This document shows, piece after piece, positions 1 to 8,656 of a stretch of DNA of 43,854 nt. The notes under the pieces are model-generated. The model was given only the letters and a program-made list of their open reading frames with translations, was not told the DNA's origin and did not search any database. How positions within the stretch are numbered: position 1 is the first letter of the stretch; each line of letters begins with the position of its first letter. Origin of the DNA: Thermoplasmata archaeon (lineage in GTDB: Archaea > Thermoplasmatota > Thermoplasmata > Thermoplasmatales > Thermoplasmataceae); assembly GCA_015520045.1 (NCBI GenBank), contig WAQW01000012.1, forward strand, positions 1-43,854. The letters are read 5' to 3'. Both the position numbers and the translations under genes were made by a program.

Positions 1-407
1 GCCCATAAAGTTGCCTCTTTCAGAATATTAGCATTCCCTTTGCATGTATCCGTACATACGATTGATCTATGCCTTCTAGCAAGAGAGTATGCAGATCCAT
101 GTTGAGTTGGTATCAACATGGTCAACGTGTCCACAATCTGAGCACTTTAATCCCTTTTATGAACGGTCACCTATCAATCCCCATCTTGAAAAATTCTCTG
201 ATGTGCTGTACGGATCAATATGGATATTCTATGGGATGCTCTTTTATATTCTGGGGTAACTTAAGTCCTCCTGCAACCATATCTTGATCCCTTCAGGAAA
301 TCTATGAAGACATTTATCCTCCTTTAATGGTGATCAAACCTGATCTCCTTTATGATCCTTGGATCCTCCAAACCTAAAAGTCTCCTGAACAGTTCCTTTG
401 AATTCAT
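1..407 (-). pseudogene. Remnant of an ISL3-family transposase (5' part, continues past the left edge)
   Basis: On the minus strand a reading frame opens at an ATG at 407 with an ISL3-type N-terminus: LFRRLLGLEDPRIIKEI, then RRINVFIDFLKGSRYGC. This matches the ISL3 pattern of 'LGL.DP..VK.I.....+.LDI.IDF..GS.F.C' before the N-terminal zinc finger. The match continues in other frames as VQHIREFFKMG and GLKCSDCGHVDHVD, which fit the 'W.HL.FF' and second zinc-ribbon segments. An in-frame stop after FDHH and several frame changes show that it is dead. The DDE catalytic domain would lie beyond the left edge. What is seen is homology-like order of motifs across frames; the family name rests on memory of ISL3 N-termini. 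No terminal inverted repeats could be identified. Confidence 0.6.
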
Positions 408-637
408 AGAGTGTAATTCATTGGGAGTTTATTGTTTATCCCCAAAGAGTACAAGAGATCCTATTAGAACTACTACACCTCAAAGCTGAGAGAGAAGAAC
501 TTCATCAGAGATGCACTCAGATTGATCAGAAGTGCAAAACTGAGTTAACTGGGTCTGACACATCAGTCTAACCAGCCACTCTTACTACAAATGTTAAAAT
601 ATAATCCGAATATAGGTGCGAAAGGAAATAATCGAAA
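408..637. other. Intergenic region upstream of the MTA phosphorylase gene
   Basis: No gene is supported here. The part next to 407 is probably the outer end of the ISL3 remnant. An A/T-rich TATA-like element (TTAAAATATAAT, 594-605) lies about 33-42 bp before the start codons of the MTA phosphorylase gene and is its likely promoter. Confidence 0.4.
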
Positions 638-1420
638 GTGGCAGGAATGACAAGAATCGCTATTATCGGAGGCAGTGGAATTTACAGTCTTCTGGACGAA
701 AAGGAACATCTTAAAGTGGCAACTCCTTATGGTGCTCCATCGTCACGTATTGAGAGAGGCTTAATCGGTAAAACTGAAGTTCTATTCTTGCCCCGACATG
801 GGAATCCCCATCAGATACCCCCTCACGGAATTAATTACAGAGCCAATATATGGGCACTCAGAGAATTGGGAGCGGAGAGAATTGTTGCCGTTAATGCTGT
901 TGGTTCTCTGCGGGAGGATTACAGGCCTGGAGATATAGTCATACCTGACCAGTTCATCGATTTCACCAAACGGAGAGCCCTGTCGTTCTATGACGGGCCA
1001 GACGTGTATCACATATCAATGGCAGATCCGTTCTGCCCCCATATGAACAGGGTTCTTTACGATAAATCAAAGGAGAGCGGTTACACCACCCACCTTGGTG
1101 GCACTTACGTGTGCATCGAGGGTCCGAGGTTCTCAACGAGGTCTGAATCGAAGATGTTCAGGCAGTTCTCGGACATCATCGGCATGACACTTGTTCCCGA
1201 GGTTAATCTTGCGGATGAGCTTGCCATGTGCTATTCTGTGCTGGCAACGGTTACAGATTATGATGTCTGGGCAGAGAAACCGGTGGATACAGAGGAAGTA
1301 GTAAGGATCCTCAGAGAAAATGAGGATAAGGTGCACACGATCCTGTCGAACACAGTTGGGATTCTCTCAGGGTTCCGGGACTGTAACTGCTCACTTAGAT
1401 TGGATGGAGCCAAGATTTAA
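638..1420 (+). CDS. mtnP: S-methyl-5'-thioadenosine phosphorylase (PNP/MTAP family)
   Basis: Phosphorolyses 5'-methylthioadenosine (possibly also inosine/adenosine) to a free base and methylthioribose-1-phosphate in purine and methionine salvage. Family motifs are in order: IIGGSGIY near residue 8, LPRHG with NPHQIPPH near residue 52-64, VNAVGSL near 100, and the substrate-binding segment [11 protein letters not shown] near 180. Length 260 is typical. The C-terminus carries a CXC motif (DCNC; Cys249 and Cys251), known from hyperthermophilic archaeal MTAP II, where it contributes to disulfide-based stability. The start is GTG at 638; ATG at 647 is an alternative, and TATA at 594-605 fits either with a short leader. 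The next gene begins 5 nt after the stop, suggesting co-transcription. Substrate preference cannot be read from the sequence. Confidence 0.92.
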   Translation: MAGMTRIAIIGGSGIYSLLDEKEHLKVATPYGAPSSRIERGLIGKTEVLFLPRHGNPHQIPPHGINYRANIWALRELGAERIVAVNAVGSLREDYRPGDIVIPDQFIDFTKRRALSFYDGPDVYHISMADPFCPHMNRVLYDKSKESGYTTHLGGTYVCIEGPRFSTRSESKMFRQFSDIIGMTLVPEVNLADELAMCYSVLATVTDYDVWAEKPVDTEEVVRILRENEDKVHTILSNTVGILSGFRDCNCSLRLDGAKI

Positions 1421-1425
1421 ACAGG

Positions 1426-2661
1426 ATGATCAAAATGAAGATAAGATTTCTCGGCGGTGCTGAAGAAGTAGGGAGATTAGCGATAAAGATAGAGTATGAA
1501 GAAGGTTCATTTATGGTGGATTATGGGATGATCCCGGAAAAGCCACCGAAATACCCGCTTCCACCCGAGAAGGTGGACGGTTTGTTTTTGACACACGCAC
1601 ATCTTGACCACAGTGGAGTGGTGCCTCATTATTTCAACAAGTTCGATGCAAAATTCTTTGCCACCCGGATGACAGCCAACAGCATAAAACCCCTGCTTGA
1701 TGATGCACTGAAGGTAGCCCGTTTGGAGCACTACCCGCAATATTTCAGTGGAAGTGATATTGATAGGGTCTTCAGTTCGTGGGAGAATGTGGAATACGGA
1801 AAAAGCTTTGAATTTCAGGGGTACACGGTGACTCCACACAGTGCTGGTCACATTCCCGGATCCACCATGTGGCACTTCGAGAACGGGAGATCGCTGCTTG
1901 TTACCGGGGACATCTACACGAGTGACACAGAAATGCTCAAGGGCGCTGTACCTGTGAAGTCGGATGTTCTGATAATAGAGAGCACCTACGCCGGTAGAAA
2001 CCACGAGAAGAGGGAAGAGGTGGTTAAGAGGTTCAGAGAACGTGTGATGGAGGTTGTGGATGCTGGTGGAAAGGTCATACTTCCCACTTTCGCCGTTGGC
2101 AGAACCCAGGAGCTCATAATGATCCTGCACGATCTGGGGTTGGATATAGCGGTTGATGGACTTGGCAATTCCCTGACCGGGATTTATCTCCACACTCCTG
2201 GATTTCTCAGGTCATTCAAGAAATTCAAGAAAGCGGTTTCCTCCACTCACGTGATCCGAAACTCACGCATGAGGGCCAACGCCCTGAAGAATGACGTCAT
2301 AATCACAACATCCGGCATGATGGATGGTGGACCGGTTATAGGCTATGTCAACAGATTGAAAAACGATGAAAAGAGTGCCATATTCCTGACAGGATATCAG
2401 ATAGAGGATACCAACGGCCGCTCTCTTCTGGAGAATGGAACACTGGAACTTGATGGTAAGGTTGTTCGCCCTCAGAACATCGTGGAGTTCTTCGACATGA
2501 GCGCCCACTCCGGGCATGACGATCTCGTGAATTTCATAAACAGAGTTTCTCCCGAGACGGTCATTCTGTGTCACGGAGATAATCGTGAGAAATTGCTGCC
2601 GGATCTTGAAGATTACGAGGTAATCCTTCCTCGCAACGATCACGAATTTGTTGTTGAGTGA
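1426..2661 (+). CDS. Beta-CASP metallo-beta-lactamase-fold ribonuclease (aCPSF-like, without KH domains)
   Basis: A zinc-dependent RNase of the archaeal CPSF/RNase J group, predicted to cleave or trim RNA in the cytoplasm. The HxHxDH signature is H57-A-H59-L-D61-H62, followed by HSAGHIPGS (near residue 138) and a TGDIYTSDTE metal ligand segment. The beta-CASP part shows LPTFAVGRTQEL, TSGMMDGGP and SAHSGHDDL, and ends with the C-terminal LCHGD motif. At 411 residues it has the two catalytic domains but no N-terminal KH domains, so it resembles the shorter archaeal aCPSF2 type rather than the KH-bearing transcription-termination factor aCPSF1. It lies 5 nt after the MTA phosphorylase gene; an alternative ATG is at 1435. 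Whether it acts as endonuclease or 5'-3' exonuclease cannot be decided here. Confidence 0.9.
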   Translation: MIKMKIRFLGGAEEVGRLAIKIEYEEGSFMVDYGMIPEKPPKYPLPPEKVDGLFLTHAHLDHSGVVPHYFNKFDAKFFATRMTANSIKPLLDDALKVARLEHYPQYFSGSDIDRVFSSWENVEYGKSFEFQGYTVTPHSAGHIPGSTMWHFENGRSLLVTGDIYTSDTEMLKGAVPVKSDVLIIESTYAGRNHEKREEVVKRFRERVMEVVDAGGKVILPTFAVGRTQELIMILHDLGLDIAVDGLGNSLTGIYLHTPGFLRSFKKFKKAVSSTHVIRNSRMRANALKNDVIITTSGMMDGGPVIGYVNRLKNDEKSAIFLTGYQIEDTNGRSLLENGTLELDGKVVRPQNIVEFFDMSAHSGHDDLVNFINRVSPETVILCHGDNREKLLPDLEDYEVILPRNDHEFVVE

Positions 2662-2669
2662 CAGGCTAA

Positions 2670-2678
2670 AAATTATAT
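2670..2678 (+). promoter_or_regulatory. TATA box of the 2709-5795 gene cluster
   Basis: AAATTATAT lies about 31-39 bp before the ATG at 2709, right after the nuclease stop codon. It probably starts a transcript running through the YbjN-like, RPA and small helical genes, which are all tightly spaced. Confidence 0.5.
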
Positions 2679-2708
2679 CTTACCTGACCATGCTAACTCT
2701 GAACCCAT

Positions 2709-3326
2709 ATGGAAATGAAGGATCTCTACAAAAAGAGAATAGTTGAATGGCTTTCGGCTGAAAATGGTGGCGGGAAGAAACTTATCGACTTCAGGTGGAA
2801 GATCTCCGAAGAGAATGATGTTGTAGTTCTGAACAATGAGAAGGTGCCATTCACATTAAAGTTATCATTTGATGAGATGGCCGTTAGAATATTTGTTGAT
2901 ACGCTCATCGAAACGGCCGTACTCGATCTTGAAGAGAGGCTGAGAATTTATCGATCTCTGCTTCTCCTCAATTATCAGATTGATCTGGTCAAATTCATGC
3001 TCTCAGGTATGAATGAGAACATATTCGCCAGGGTGGATCTCGATCTTAAGGATCTCACTCGAAAGGAGCTCGGAGATGCTCTCGATCTCCTTCTCTCAGC
3101 ACTCTTTAAGATGGTAAAGACTCTCGGGTTCGAGGATCAGTTCAACAAGCAGATAGTGGAGCGTATGATCGAAACGATCATCGATCTCCGTGAGAAGGGC
3201 AAAAGCAAAGAACAGATTGTTGATTACCTTGTCCAGAAGATCGGTTTCGTGAGGGATGATGCCAGAAAGATCGTTGGTGAGATTCTGGTCGGAGAAGCCG
3301 GTAATATGGAAGGCATGTACAAATAA
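2709..3326 (+). CDS. Conserved hypothetical protein with a YbjN / type III secretion chaperone-like domain
   Basis: 205 residues. Residues 1-115 have the strand-strand-helix pattern of the YbjN/secretion-chaperone-like fold: a segment with LKLSFDEMAVRIFVDTLIE, then the helix LDLEERLRIYRSLLLLNYQ, then strands around residues 100-118 and a final helix. The rest (about 120-205) is helical and charged, with no motif recognised. The fold call is by eye from pattern only and is uncertain. A second ATG (codon 3, 2715) is possible. It begins the cluster that continues 9 nt later into RPA, so a role near replication or repair is a guess from context. No catalytic residues are apparent. Confidence 0.7.
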   Translation: MEMKDLYKKRIVEWLSAENGGGKKLIDFRWKISEENDVVVLNNEKVPFTLKLSFDEMAVRIFVDTLIETAVLDLEERLRIYRSLLLLNYQIDLVKFMLSGMNENIFARVDLDLKDLTRKELGDALDLLLSALFKMVKTLGFEDQFNKQIVERMIETIIDLREKGKSKEQIVDYLVQKIGFVRDDARKIVGEILVGEAGNMEGMYK

Positions 3327-3334
3327 ATGAAGTG

Positions 3335-4426
3335 ATGATTTTGAAGATTGAGGAGATAAATGGTGAGACAACTGATATTGACCTTGTTGTGAAAGTAACC
3401 TCTCTCAAGAAGAGGGAATCTCAGAATAGTACGGGAGCATCGAGCATCTTCTACTACGGGATAGTCGGGGATGAAACGGGATCGATCCCGTTCACGGCCT
3501 GGCAGTTCCCCCAGTCCATAAGGGAGGGTGACATCGTTCATCTCTCGCACTGCTACACGAGAACGTTCAGGGACTCCCTGAGGCTGTACGTGGACTCAAG
3601 ATCTGAGGTCGTTCTCGTTCCGGATGAGGATATTGAAGTGAAGCGTACGTACAGAAATAGCACAATACGTGATATAAAACCCGGCGATCTTTTTGTAACG
3701 GTCGAGGGTCTGATTGAGGATCCCATCGAGAAAACCTATGAGAAGGACGGAGTTTCCAAAAAAGTTCTCTATTTCACCCTCAGGGACGAGACCGGTTCCA
3801 TAAGAGTTTCCTCCTTTGGAAAGAGTGTGATGGCTAATCAGGTTGTGCGCATCGTGGGCGCCAAGGTCTCAGAATACAGGGGAAGGAAACGTCTCACCAT
3901 ATTTGAGAACACCCAGGTTATCCCCATCTCACGTGAAATAAGAAAGGAAGCCCCCCTCTACGACATATCGGAACTGTCAAACCCCATCGATTCTGTTGGA
4001 ATCTCTGGCCTGATCGTAAACCTCTCAGATAAAAGTGGCCTGATGAGCAGATGCAAAACGTGCAGGAAGAAGGTTATAGACATAAAATGCCCCGAGCATC
4101 CCGATGACGGGATCTTTTATGACCTGTTTGCCTCTTTCGTTATATCCGACGGAACAGGCGAGATAAATGCAACTGCGGGAGCATCATCACTGGGACCCAT
4201 CCTGGGCATCACGCAGGAAAACCTGGATCCGGAGACTTCAACGCTCACCAAGATGGAGGTTTTTACCCGCCTCAAAAGCACTCTGACCGGAAAGCCTCTG
4301 TATCTTGTTGGTGATGTGGTCCGCACCGACGACAGGGTGAACTTCAGGGCCAGAGAGATCCTGATAATGAACAAGGAGAAGCTTGCAGAGGTTCTAAAAA
4401 AGGCGGAGGAGGGGTATGAGATATGA
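3335..4426 (+). CDS. rpa: Replication protein A (single-stranded DNA-binding protein) with OB folds and zinc finger
   Basis: The archaeal ssDNA-binding protein for replication, repair and recombination. OB-fold hallmarks recur: VGDETGSIPFTAW near residue 45, LRDETGSIRVSSFG near 150, and VISDGTGEINATAG later, giving three OB folds. A zinc finger of C-x2-C...C-x2-H type (C240, C243, C252, H255, counting from ATG 3335) interrupts the last one, as in euryarchaeal RPA41/RPA1. The preferred start is ATG 3335; a GTG three bases upstream is in frame. The gene is followed with a 4-nt ATGA overlap by the RPA-associated gene, the usual euryarchaeal pair. Assignment is firm. Confidence 0.92.
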   Translation: MILKIEEINGETTDIDLVVKVTSLKKRESQNSTGASSIFYYGIVGDETGSIPFTAWQFPQSIREGDIVHLSHCYTRTFRDSLRLYVDSRSEVVLVPDEDIEVKRTYRNSTIRDIKPGDLFVTVEGLIEDPIEKTYEKDGVSKKVLYFTLRDETGSIRVSSFGKSVMANQVVRIVGAKVSEYRGRKRLTIFENTQVIPISREIRKEAPLYDISELSNPIDSVGISGLIVNLSDKSGLMSRCKTCRKKVIDIKCPEHPDDGIFYDLFASFVISDGTGEINATAGASSLGPILGITQENLDPETSTLTKMEVFTRLKSTLTGKPLYLVGDVVRTDDRVNFRAREILIMNKEKLAEVLKKAEEGYEI

Positions 4427-5241
4427 TCACGAAGCGTGAGGTAGCCAAGTGGATCCTGTCAAAGGAGCTGAGAGACACATCGGTCATCGAGGAACAGAGC
4501 CCGGATGAGAGAGGGCGCCCTTACATTATCTCGCCGATGGGAACGAAGATAAAGCGTGTTCTCATAGCAGGTTCCGTTGCATCCAAAAATATACTGGAAA
4601 ACTACACGAAGATCACATTGTCTGATCCGCTTGGCACATTTTTTTTGTCTGCCTTTGCGACGGATTTCAGCCTTGAGGTGAAGGATGCCGCTGACGCACT
4701 CTCTGTGGGAGACAACATTGCGGTCGTGGGCCGGGTGAGTCCGTTCAAGACTGATGAGGGAATTCTCAGGATATCGATAATGCCGGAATCCATCTTCAGT
4801 GCTGCAGAGGACACAATTAACTACTGGAACTGGAGAACACTTTTTATTACCAGGAGAAAGTATTACGCCATCCAGGAGATGAGGAAGAGGGAGAAACCCG
4901 ATATTGAATCGCTCGTTAAGCTCGGATACTCTCCTGAAGAGGCTGAATGCGCTGCAAACTCCCTCAAATATTATCAGGACTATAACCTGCAGGAATTCAT
5001 GGAATCGCTTTCATCCGTAACGCGTGTTTCCCATGCAAGTGAAAGGTTGGACAGCCTGCGCGATTTGGTTCTAAGGGTTATCAAGGAACAGGATGATGGA
5101 AAGGGTTGCAGGTATGAGAGTCTGGTTGAAGCCGCAGCAGAGGAGAATTTCGAGCAGAGTGAGGTCGACGAGGCCCTCAACGATCTCGGATCTTCCGGAG
5201 ACATATATGAGGTATCTCTGAAGAGGTACAAGATCATATAG
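4423..5241 (+). CDS. RPA-associated protein (COG3390-like, OB fold plus C-terminal helical/winged-helix region)
   Basis: 272 residues, overlapping the RPA gene by 4 nt. The N-terminal half has an OB-fold pattern with RVLIAGSVASK near residue 46 and DPLGTFFLSAF near 68, followed by VGDNIAVVGRV. After about residue 140 it is helical, with a C-terminal segment near residues 215-272 (ESLVEAAAEENF, VDEALNDLGSSGDIYEV) that reads as a winged-helix-like domain. This matches the euryarchaeal RPA-associated protein, which forms a complex with its partner RPA. The complex is known for the family; partnership here is inferred from adjacency and overlap. Confidence 0.85.
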   Translation: MITKREVAKWILSKELRDTSVIEEQSPDERGRPYIISPMGTKIKRVLIAGSVASKNILENYTKITLSDPLGTFFLSAFATDFSLEVKDAADALSVGDNIAVVGRVSPFKTDEGILRISIMPESIFSAAEDTINYWNWRTLFITRRKYYAIQEMRKREKPDIESLVKLGYSPEEAECAANSLKYYQDYNLQEFMESLSSVTRVSHASERLDSLRDLVLRVIKEQDDGKGCRYESLVEAAAEENFEQSEVDEALNDLGSSGDIYEVSLKRYKII

Positions 5242-5251
5242 GGTGATATTC

Positions 5252-5452
5252 ATGGATCCTGATCAGATAATGGAACGAATCAAAAAGGAGCTGAAATACT
5301 ATCGCGTTAGAAACATACGCCTCGTTCAGGAGGTCGAGGAGCTGGAGAGTGTTGTTCAGCACAATAAGCAGAGGCTGGAAAAGATCAGAAAGGATAGGGA
5401 CGACTCGGAGGAGATAGTCGACTACTTGAGAGGCCGAGAAAATGGAAATTGA
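5252..5452 (+). CDS. Small coiled-coil protein in the RPA cluster
   Basis: 66 residues, almost wholly charged and helical, with heptad-like spacing through IRLVQEVEELESVVQHNKQ: a predicted coiled coil. A Shine-Dalgarno-like GGTGAT (5242-5247) sits 4-5 nt before ATG 5252 and picks this start over the in-frame GTG at 5243. It follows the RPA-associated gene by 10 nt and overlaps the next small gene by 11 nt, so all are probably translated from one message. No family recognised; a structural or adaptor role with the following helical protein is a guess. Confidence 0.7.
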   Translation: MDPDQIMERIKKELKYYRVRNIRLVQEVEELESVVQHNKQRLEKIRKDRDDSEEIVDYLRGRENGN

Positions 5453-5795
5453 CCGGATTCTGAGATCGATCAACATATCCGGGGAAGATCTCAGGAAGGC
5501 AGCACTCGCTCTCCCTGAGAGGGAGATACTGGAGCTTGGTGAGGAGATAGAGAGGTTCAAGCAGCTCATGCAGAAAAAGCTGAAGCTTCAGTCTGAATAT
5601 GCAAAGATCAACTACCTCATTTACGAAACATACATGAGTGCGCATCAGAACGCCATCGTGATCTCCGCACTCTATTCTGAATCGCGCATCAAGATGGGCC
5701 AACTGGACCCCGGGATCGTTGATAAGATAGAGTACATTCTCGATAAGTATCTATTCCTGGGTGAATCGAATGAGGGCCAGGAGTTCCGGATTTAG
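5442..5795 (+). CDS. Small helical protein of unknown function, last gene of the RPA cluster
   Basis: 117 residues, helical. Residues 25-60 (REILELGEEIERFKQLMQKK) are likely coiled coil; a second helical part covers residues 60-108. It overlaps the upstream coiled-coil gene by 11 nt, which suggests translational coupling. The stop lies 11 nt from the end of the convergent gcvPB gene. I do not recognise the family. The tight linkage to RPA genes is the only functional hint. Confidence 0.7.
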   Translation: MEIDRILRSINISGEDLRKAALALPEREILELGEEIERFKQLMQKKLKLQSEYAKINYLIYETYMSAHQNAIVISALYSESRIKMGQLDPGIVDKIEYILDKYLFLGESNEGQEFRI

Positions 5796-5806
5796 CCTGG
5801 TCCGGA

Positions 5807-7228
5807 TTACCATCTGAGGACCAGCTGTCTGGCAGCTCTAACCTCATCGAGTCTTCTTCTGTGTGTGTTGGATGGTCGCTGTTTGATCGACTCCTCATCC
5901 TCTTTTGCGGCTTTGAGAAGTACATCGGCATATCTATCGAGATCACTCTTGCTGGCGCTCTCGGTAACCTCAATCATGAGCGCCTCATGAACGATCAGGG
6001 GGAAGTAGATTGTTGGGGGATGCATACCGTTATCGAGGATGAATTTCGCAATATCCGAAGCTCTCTTGCCAGCAGAGGTGGCTGAGACAACCATCTCATG
6101 TTTCTTGGGAGCCGGATGAGATGGTCGGTAGATCCCTGAGATCAGGTGCTCCAGATAGTTCGTATTGAGCACGGCCCTCTCTGATGCATGTCTGAGGCCA
6201 TTTGATCCCATGTACCTGATATAGGCCCATGCCCTGAGAACTACCAGAAAAGAACCGTAATGGGTTGCCATTGCACCAATACTCTCATTTCCGCTGTCAA
6301 CGAGACTGTATCTTCTACCATCAAACCTCACAACCGGTGAAGGAAGGTAACCGCTGAGAAATTTTTTAACTCCCACGGGGCCAGAACCTGGCCCACCACC
6401 ACCGTGTGGAGTCGCAAACGTCTTGTGCAGGTTGAAGTGTACTATGTCAAACCCCATGAGGCCTGGTGAGGTGATGCCCAGTATTGCGTTGAGATTCGCA
6501 CCGTCGTAATAGAGCAATCCTCCCGCCTCGTGGATTTTTCTGGCGATCTCAACAATATTCTCCTCAAAGATGCCCAGTGTGTTGGGATTCGTTATCATCA
6601 GGGCGGCGGTTCTGTCCGACATGGCTGCATCAAGAGCATCAAGATCCACCATCCCCTTCTCGTTTGAGGGGACCTCCACCACATCGAACCCGGCCATGGT
6701 GGCGGATGCTGGATTCGTTCCGTGCGCCGAGTCGGGAATTATAACCTCCGTTCTATTCTCCCCGCGGTCCTCGAAGTATTTTCTAACTATTCGCATCCCC
6801 GTAAACTCCCCATGAGCCCCGGCGAGAGGCTGTAGGGAGACCGCATCCATATCTGAGATCTCCCTGAGGTACTCCTGCAGCTCATACATGATCCTGAGGT
6901 TTCCCTGGATGGTTGATTCCGGTCTCATGGGATGCACATCCCTGAACAGGGGATTAGCTGCAATCTCATCAGCAAATTTTGGATTGTACTTCATCGTGCA
7001 TGATCCGAGGGGATAGATACCGTTGTCCACGGAGTAGTTCATCTCCGCAAGCCGCGTGAAATGCCTGGCAACATCATACTCTGCAACACTCGGAAGGTTT
7101 AACTCCCTCCTCAGGAGTTTTTTAGGGATTTCTGCTGTTTCAGATTCCACCGATGGAAATCTGTAGGAGGTGCCCGATTTTATTTCCCTGAGCAGGGGCT
7201 CATCATAGGATGCCTGCTTATACATCAT
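5807..7228 (-). CDS. gcvPB: Glycine dehydrogenase (decarboxylating) subunit 2, P-protein beta
   Basis: The PLP-binding half of the split glycine cleavage P-protein, which decarboxylates glycine and passes the aminomethyl group to the lipoyl arm of H-protein. The PLP lysine is K269 in NLHKTFATPHGGGGPGSG; SAHGTNPASA near residue 167 and YYDGANLNAI near 240 are further family blocks. Length 473 is normal for the split form. The upstream gcvPA gene overlaps it by 4 nt (ATGA type), so the two subunits are coupled. The T, H and L proteins are not in this window. Confidence 0.95.
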   Translation of the reverse strand: MMYKQASYDEPLLREIKSGTSYRFPSVESETAEIPKKLLRRELNLPSVAEYDVARHFTRLAEMNYSVDNGIYPLGSCTMKYNPKFADEIAANPLFRDVHPMRPESTIQGNLRIMYELQEYLREISDMDAVSLQPLAGAHGEFTGMRIVRKYFEDRGENRTEVIIPDSAHGTNPASATMAGFDVVEVPSNEKGMVDLDALDAAMSDRTAALMITNPNTLGIFEENIVEIARKIHEAGGLLYYDGANLNAILGITSPGLMGFDIVHFNLHKTFATPHGGGGPGSGPVGVKKFLSGYLPSPVVRFDGRRYSLVDSGNESIGAMATHYGSFLVVLRAWAYIRYMGSNGLRHASERAVLNTNYLEHLISGIYRPSHPAPKKHEMVVSATSAGKRASDIAKFILDNGMHPPTIYFPLIVHEALMIEVTESASKSDLDRYADVLLKAAKEDEESIKQRPSNTHRRRLDEVRAARQLVLRW

Positions 7229-8556
7229 ACCACCTCCTCAAGCGCCTCTTTTAGTTTCCTCAGGTCCTCATTTGTCGTCTTTTCGGTAACCGAGAAGAAG
7301 TATGCGCTGCTCATCTTCCCGCCTGCGTGGAGCAGAAGATCATCCGCTGGAATCCCCCCAAAGATCCTCTTTCGAAGGAGTAGATCGTTGAGCCTTTCTC
7401 GTTCCACATCGATCCTGACGGGAACATCGGAAAAGCTGGTTCCACTGAACAGGGATGCGTCCACGTTCGGGATGGAGGAGAGCTCTCTTCTGAGAGCTTT
7501 GCTTTTGATTATTGTTTGACCTGCTACATTCCTGATTCCCTCACTCCCCACCGTTGCCAGATAGGTCAGGGCCGCAACGGCCATGAGTGCCTGGTTGCTG
7601 CAGATATTGCTCATCGCTTTCTGTCTTCTTATGTGTTGCTCTCTTACCTGCAGGGTCATCACATATGAGTCTCTCCCGTCAGCATCAACGGTTTTACCTA
7701 TTAATCTGCCCGGTGATCTCCTTACGTACTCCTTTCTGAAGGAGAAAATTCCCAGAAATGGGCCACCAAAATTCTGGTGAAGGCCAAGCTGCTGCCCCTC
7801 TGCAACAGCGATATCAGCACCGTAGGAACCAGGAGGTTTTATGACTCCCAGACTCACAGGATCCACGTATGCTATGAGGAGGGCATTCCTCTTCATCTCC
7901 TCTATTTGCGTAACATTCTCGTCCAGTATCCCGTATGAATTTGGATTCTCAACAATTATGGCGGATGTGCCGTCATCTATTTTTTCTGATATATCGGCAA
8001 GATCAATGAACCCCGACTTTTCTTCAAATCCGTAGGGCTCGAACTCTATGCCAAGTCCATGGGCATAGTTCTCCATCACGCTCATCTTTCGCCTGTATAT
8101 GTTCTCCGGATAGAGTACCTTTTTCTTTCCGTTGATCCTGTGGGCCATCCTGACGGCCTCTCCGAGTGCTGTGAAGCCATCGTACATTGAGGAGTTGGTT
8201 ACATCCATTTCCAGCAGATCGGACATAACGCTCTGGTACTCAAAAAGCGCCTGAAGCATACCTTGCGATATTTCTGCCTGGTATGGCGTGTACGAGGTTA
8301 GAAATTCCGTTTTTGACAAAACGTGATCAACAATGGACGGAACTATCCTGTCATAGGTACCGCATCCAAGGAAATTTGAAAAACCATCAGCCCTGTTCAG
8401 TTCTGCAGTCTCACTCGCATAATTGAGGAGCTCATATTCAGACAGCCCACCCGATATTTTAAAATCTTTTTTTCTTATTTCTTCGGGTATGTCAGAAAAC
8501 AGATCATCGGTCGAGTGTTTTCCGAGAATCTCCAGCATCGCAGTCTCATCATTCAC
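7225..8556 (-). CDS. gcvPA: Glycine dehydrogenase (decarboxylating) subunit 1, P-protein alpha
   Basis: The N-terminal half of the split P-protein; it pairs with the beta subunit to form the active heterotetramer. Motifs include FLGCGTYDRIVPSIVDHVL near residue 62, FLTSYTPYQAEISQGMLQ near 88, and GQQLGLHQNFGGPFLG near 240. Length 443 fits. The start appears to be GTG at 8556. A TATA element on the minus strand (about 8584-8593, CTATATATC) lies roughly 30 bp upstream, leaving almost no leader. It is the first gene of a two-gene operon with gcvPB. Confidence 0.94.
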   Translation of the reverse strand: MNDETAMLEILGKHSTDDLFSDIPEEIRKKDFKISGGLSEYELLNYASETAELNRADGFSNFLGCGTYDRIVPSIVDHVLSKTEFLTSYTPYQAEISQGMLQALFEYQSVMSDLLEMDVTNSSMYDGFTALGEAVRMAHRINGKKKVLYPENIYRRKMSVMENYAHGLGIEFEPYGFEEKSGFIDLADISEKIDDGTSAIIVENPNSYGILDENVTQIEEMKRNALLIAYVDPVSLGVIKPPGSYGADIAVAEGQQLGLHQNFGGPFLGIFSFRKEYVRRSPGRLIGKTVDADGRDSYVMTLQVREQHIRRQKAMSNICSNQALMAVAALTYLATVGSEGIRNVAGQTIIKSKALRRELSSIPNVDASLFSGTSFSDVPVRIDVERERLNDLLLRKRIFGGIPADDLLLHAGGKMSSAYFFSVTEKTTNEDLRKLKEALEEVV

Positions 8557-8579
8557 CTAACCACCATTACGTGATTACT

Positions 8580-8597
8580 GGAAGATATATAGAACTG
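8580..8597 (-). promoter_or_regulatory. TATA box of the gcvPA-gcvPB operon
   Basis: Minus-strand CTATATATC is centred about 30 bp before the GTG start at 8556. This spacing implies a very short or absent 5' leader. Confidence 0.5.
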
Positions 8598-8599
8598 CG

Positions 8600-8656
8600 G
8601 AACGAAAAAAATGGAAAAAAGTTATATAAAAAAAGGGCGAAACAATCTCTTTTTGT
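8600..8656 (-). terminator. T-rich terminator after the HTa gene
   Basis: Just after the HTa stop codon the minus strand has several runs of T (near 8651-8655, 8628-8634 and 8605-8619) without a long GC-rich hairpin. This is the usual form of archaeal intrinsic termination, and it separates HTa from the gcvPA promoter. Confidence 0.45.

Noticed and set aside
69-287. Plus-strand open frame of 72 codons
   Set aside because: It runs antisense through the ISL3 transposase remnant and has no protein-like composition.
1507-2193. Long minus-strand open frame (228 codons)
   Set aside because: It lies wholly antisense to the beta-CASP nuclease, which has all catalytic motifs.
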